DNA of 5,978 nucleotides from Thiobacillus sp. Its GTDB lineage: Bacteria; Pseudomonadota; Gammaproteobacteria; Burkholderiales; Thiobacillaceae. Location: positions 1-5,978 of the forward strand of contig NZ_JANJXQ010000158.1 in the NCBI RefSeq assembly GCF_024708915.1, written 5' to 3'. Position 1 is the stretch's first letter; each line of letters begins with the position of its first letter. Below the pieces are notes generated by a model. It saw only the letters and a list, made by a program, of their open reading frames with translations, was not told the DNA's origin and did not search any database. This document shows, piece after piece, positions 5,385-5,978 of the stretch. A program made the position numbers and the translations under genes.

Positions 5385-5978
5385 TCGTTTGCTTCCCGCA
5401 TCGTCCGCTGGCAGCGGCACCACGGCCGCCATGCCCTGCCCTGGCAGGCCAGCCGCGATCCCTACCGCATCTGGCTGTCTGAAATCATGCTGCAGCAGAC
5501 CCAGGTCACCACGGTCATTCCCTATTTCGGGCGCTTTGTGGCGCGCTTCCCCGATCTGCCCTCCCTGGCTGCGGCACACGAGGACGATGTGCTCGCGCTA
5601 TGGAGCGGACTCGGCTACTACAGCCGTGCGCGCAACCTGCATGCGGCTGCGCGCACCATCGTCGCCCATGGCGGCAATTTTCCGGCCAGTCCCGACGCCA
5701 TCGCGCAGTTGCCAGGCGTCGGACGCTCGACCGCGGCGGCGATCGCGGCATTGGCTTTCGGCCAGCCTTGCGCCATCCTCGACGGCAACGTCAAACGCGT
5801 ACTGGCACGCCACGCCGGCATTGCCGGCTGGCCAGGTGACAAAAAAACCGCAACGGCGTTGTGGCAACTGGCCGAATCGTACCTGCCGCACACCGCCATC
5901 GAAGCCTACACCCAGGGCATGATGGATCTCGGCGCGCTCGTCTGCACCCGCAGCCAGCCGGCCTGCGCAGACTGTCCG
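5379..5978 (+). CDS. mutY: Adenine DNA glycosylase MutY, N-terminal part (3' end beyond window)
   Basis: MutY removes adenine mispaired with 8-oxoguanine (or guanine) in DNA, starting base-excision repair. The first 200 residues match the family throughout: LPWQASRDPYRIWLSEIML with the catalytic glutamate at E35 (E. coli Glu37), QQTQVTTVIPYF (39-50), LWSGLGYYSRARNLHAAA (74-91), helix-hairpin-helix LPGVGRSTAAAI (111-122), LDGNVKRVLAR (134-144) with the catalytic aspartate D135, and MMDLGALVCTRSQPACADCP. The last stretch supplies three of the four [4Fe-4S] cysteines (C189, C196, C199); the fourth and the 8-oxoG-recognition domain are beyond the window. The proposed start GTG 5379 gives MKSFASRIVRWQ, the normal family length, but has only a weak GAG before it and lies inside a hairpin. 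The frame is open further upstream without ATG, GTG or TTG in a useful place. It lies 50 bp after the DUF1631 gene and may be partly co-transcribed. Confidence 0.95.
   Translation, partial: MKSFASRIVRWQRHHGRHALPWQASRDPYRIWLSEIMLQQTQVTTVIPYFGRFVARFPDLPSLAAAHEDDVLALWSGLGYYSRARNLHAAARTIVAHGGNFPASPDAIAQLPGVGRSTAAAIAALAFGQPCAILDGNVKRVLARHAGIAGWPGDKKTATALWQLAESYLPHTAIEAYTQGMMDLGALVCTRSQPACADCP

Overview
The window is GC-rich chromosomal DNA (roughly 60-65 % by eye). Its ThiS/ThiG, tRNA-Gly, DUF1631 and MutY gene content points to a betaproteobacterium, plausibly in or near the Nitrosomonadales or Rhodocyclales. That placement is inferred from protein flavour and gene content, not from a search. I see no insertion sequence, CRISPR array, prophage gene or integrase.

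Layout. Minus strand, 1-549: the start of thiG (cut by the window edge) lies downstream of a complete thiS, a two-gene thiazole-synthesis unit. A 96-bp gap made of degenerate repeats and an inverted repeat separates them. Plus strand, 643-716: a tRNA-Gly with anticodon CCC, divergent from thiS. Plus strand, 796-2844 and 3112-5328: two adjacent genes encoding paralogous DUF1631-family proteins (682 and 738 aa). Plus strand, 5379 to the end: the first 200 codons of mutY (adenine DNA glycosylase), with its GTG start inside a hairpin.

The most interesting part is the 267-bp leader between the two DUF1631 genes. It contains a consensus flagellar sigma-28 (FliA) promoter, TCAAGTTT-N11-GCCGATAA. About 40-60 bp downstream is a cyclic-di-GMP-I (GEMM-I) riboswitch aptamer with the canonical cores ACAGGGCAAACC and GACGCAAAG, a GNRA tetraloop and an AGCGGG segment. 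A good ribosome binding site and the ATG of the second DUF1631 gene follow. The promoter, aptamer and start are all on the plus strand in the expected order.

Taken together, a protein family of unknown function appears to be transcribed with the late flagellar genes and adjusted after transcription by the second messenger that controls the motile/sessile switch. This makes the 738-aa protein a strong candidate for a motility, chemotaxis or surface-transition factor. Its upstream, more divergent paralogue has no comparable control region. The thi genes, the tRNA and mutY are ordinary housekeeping neighbours.
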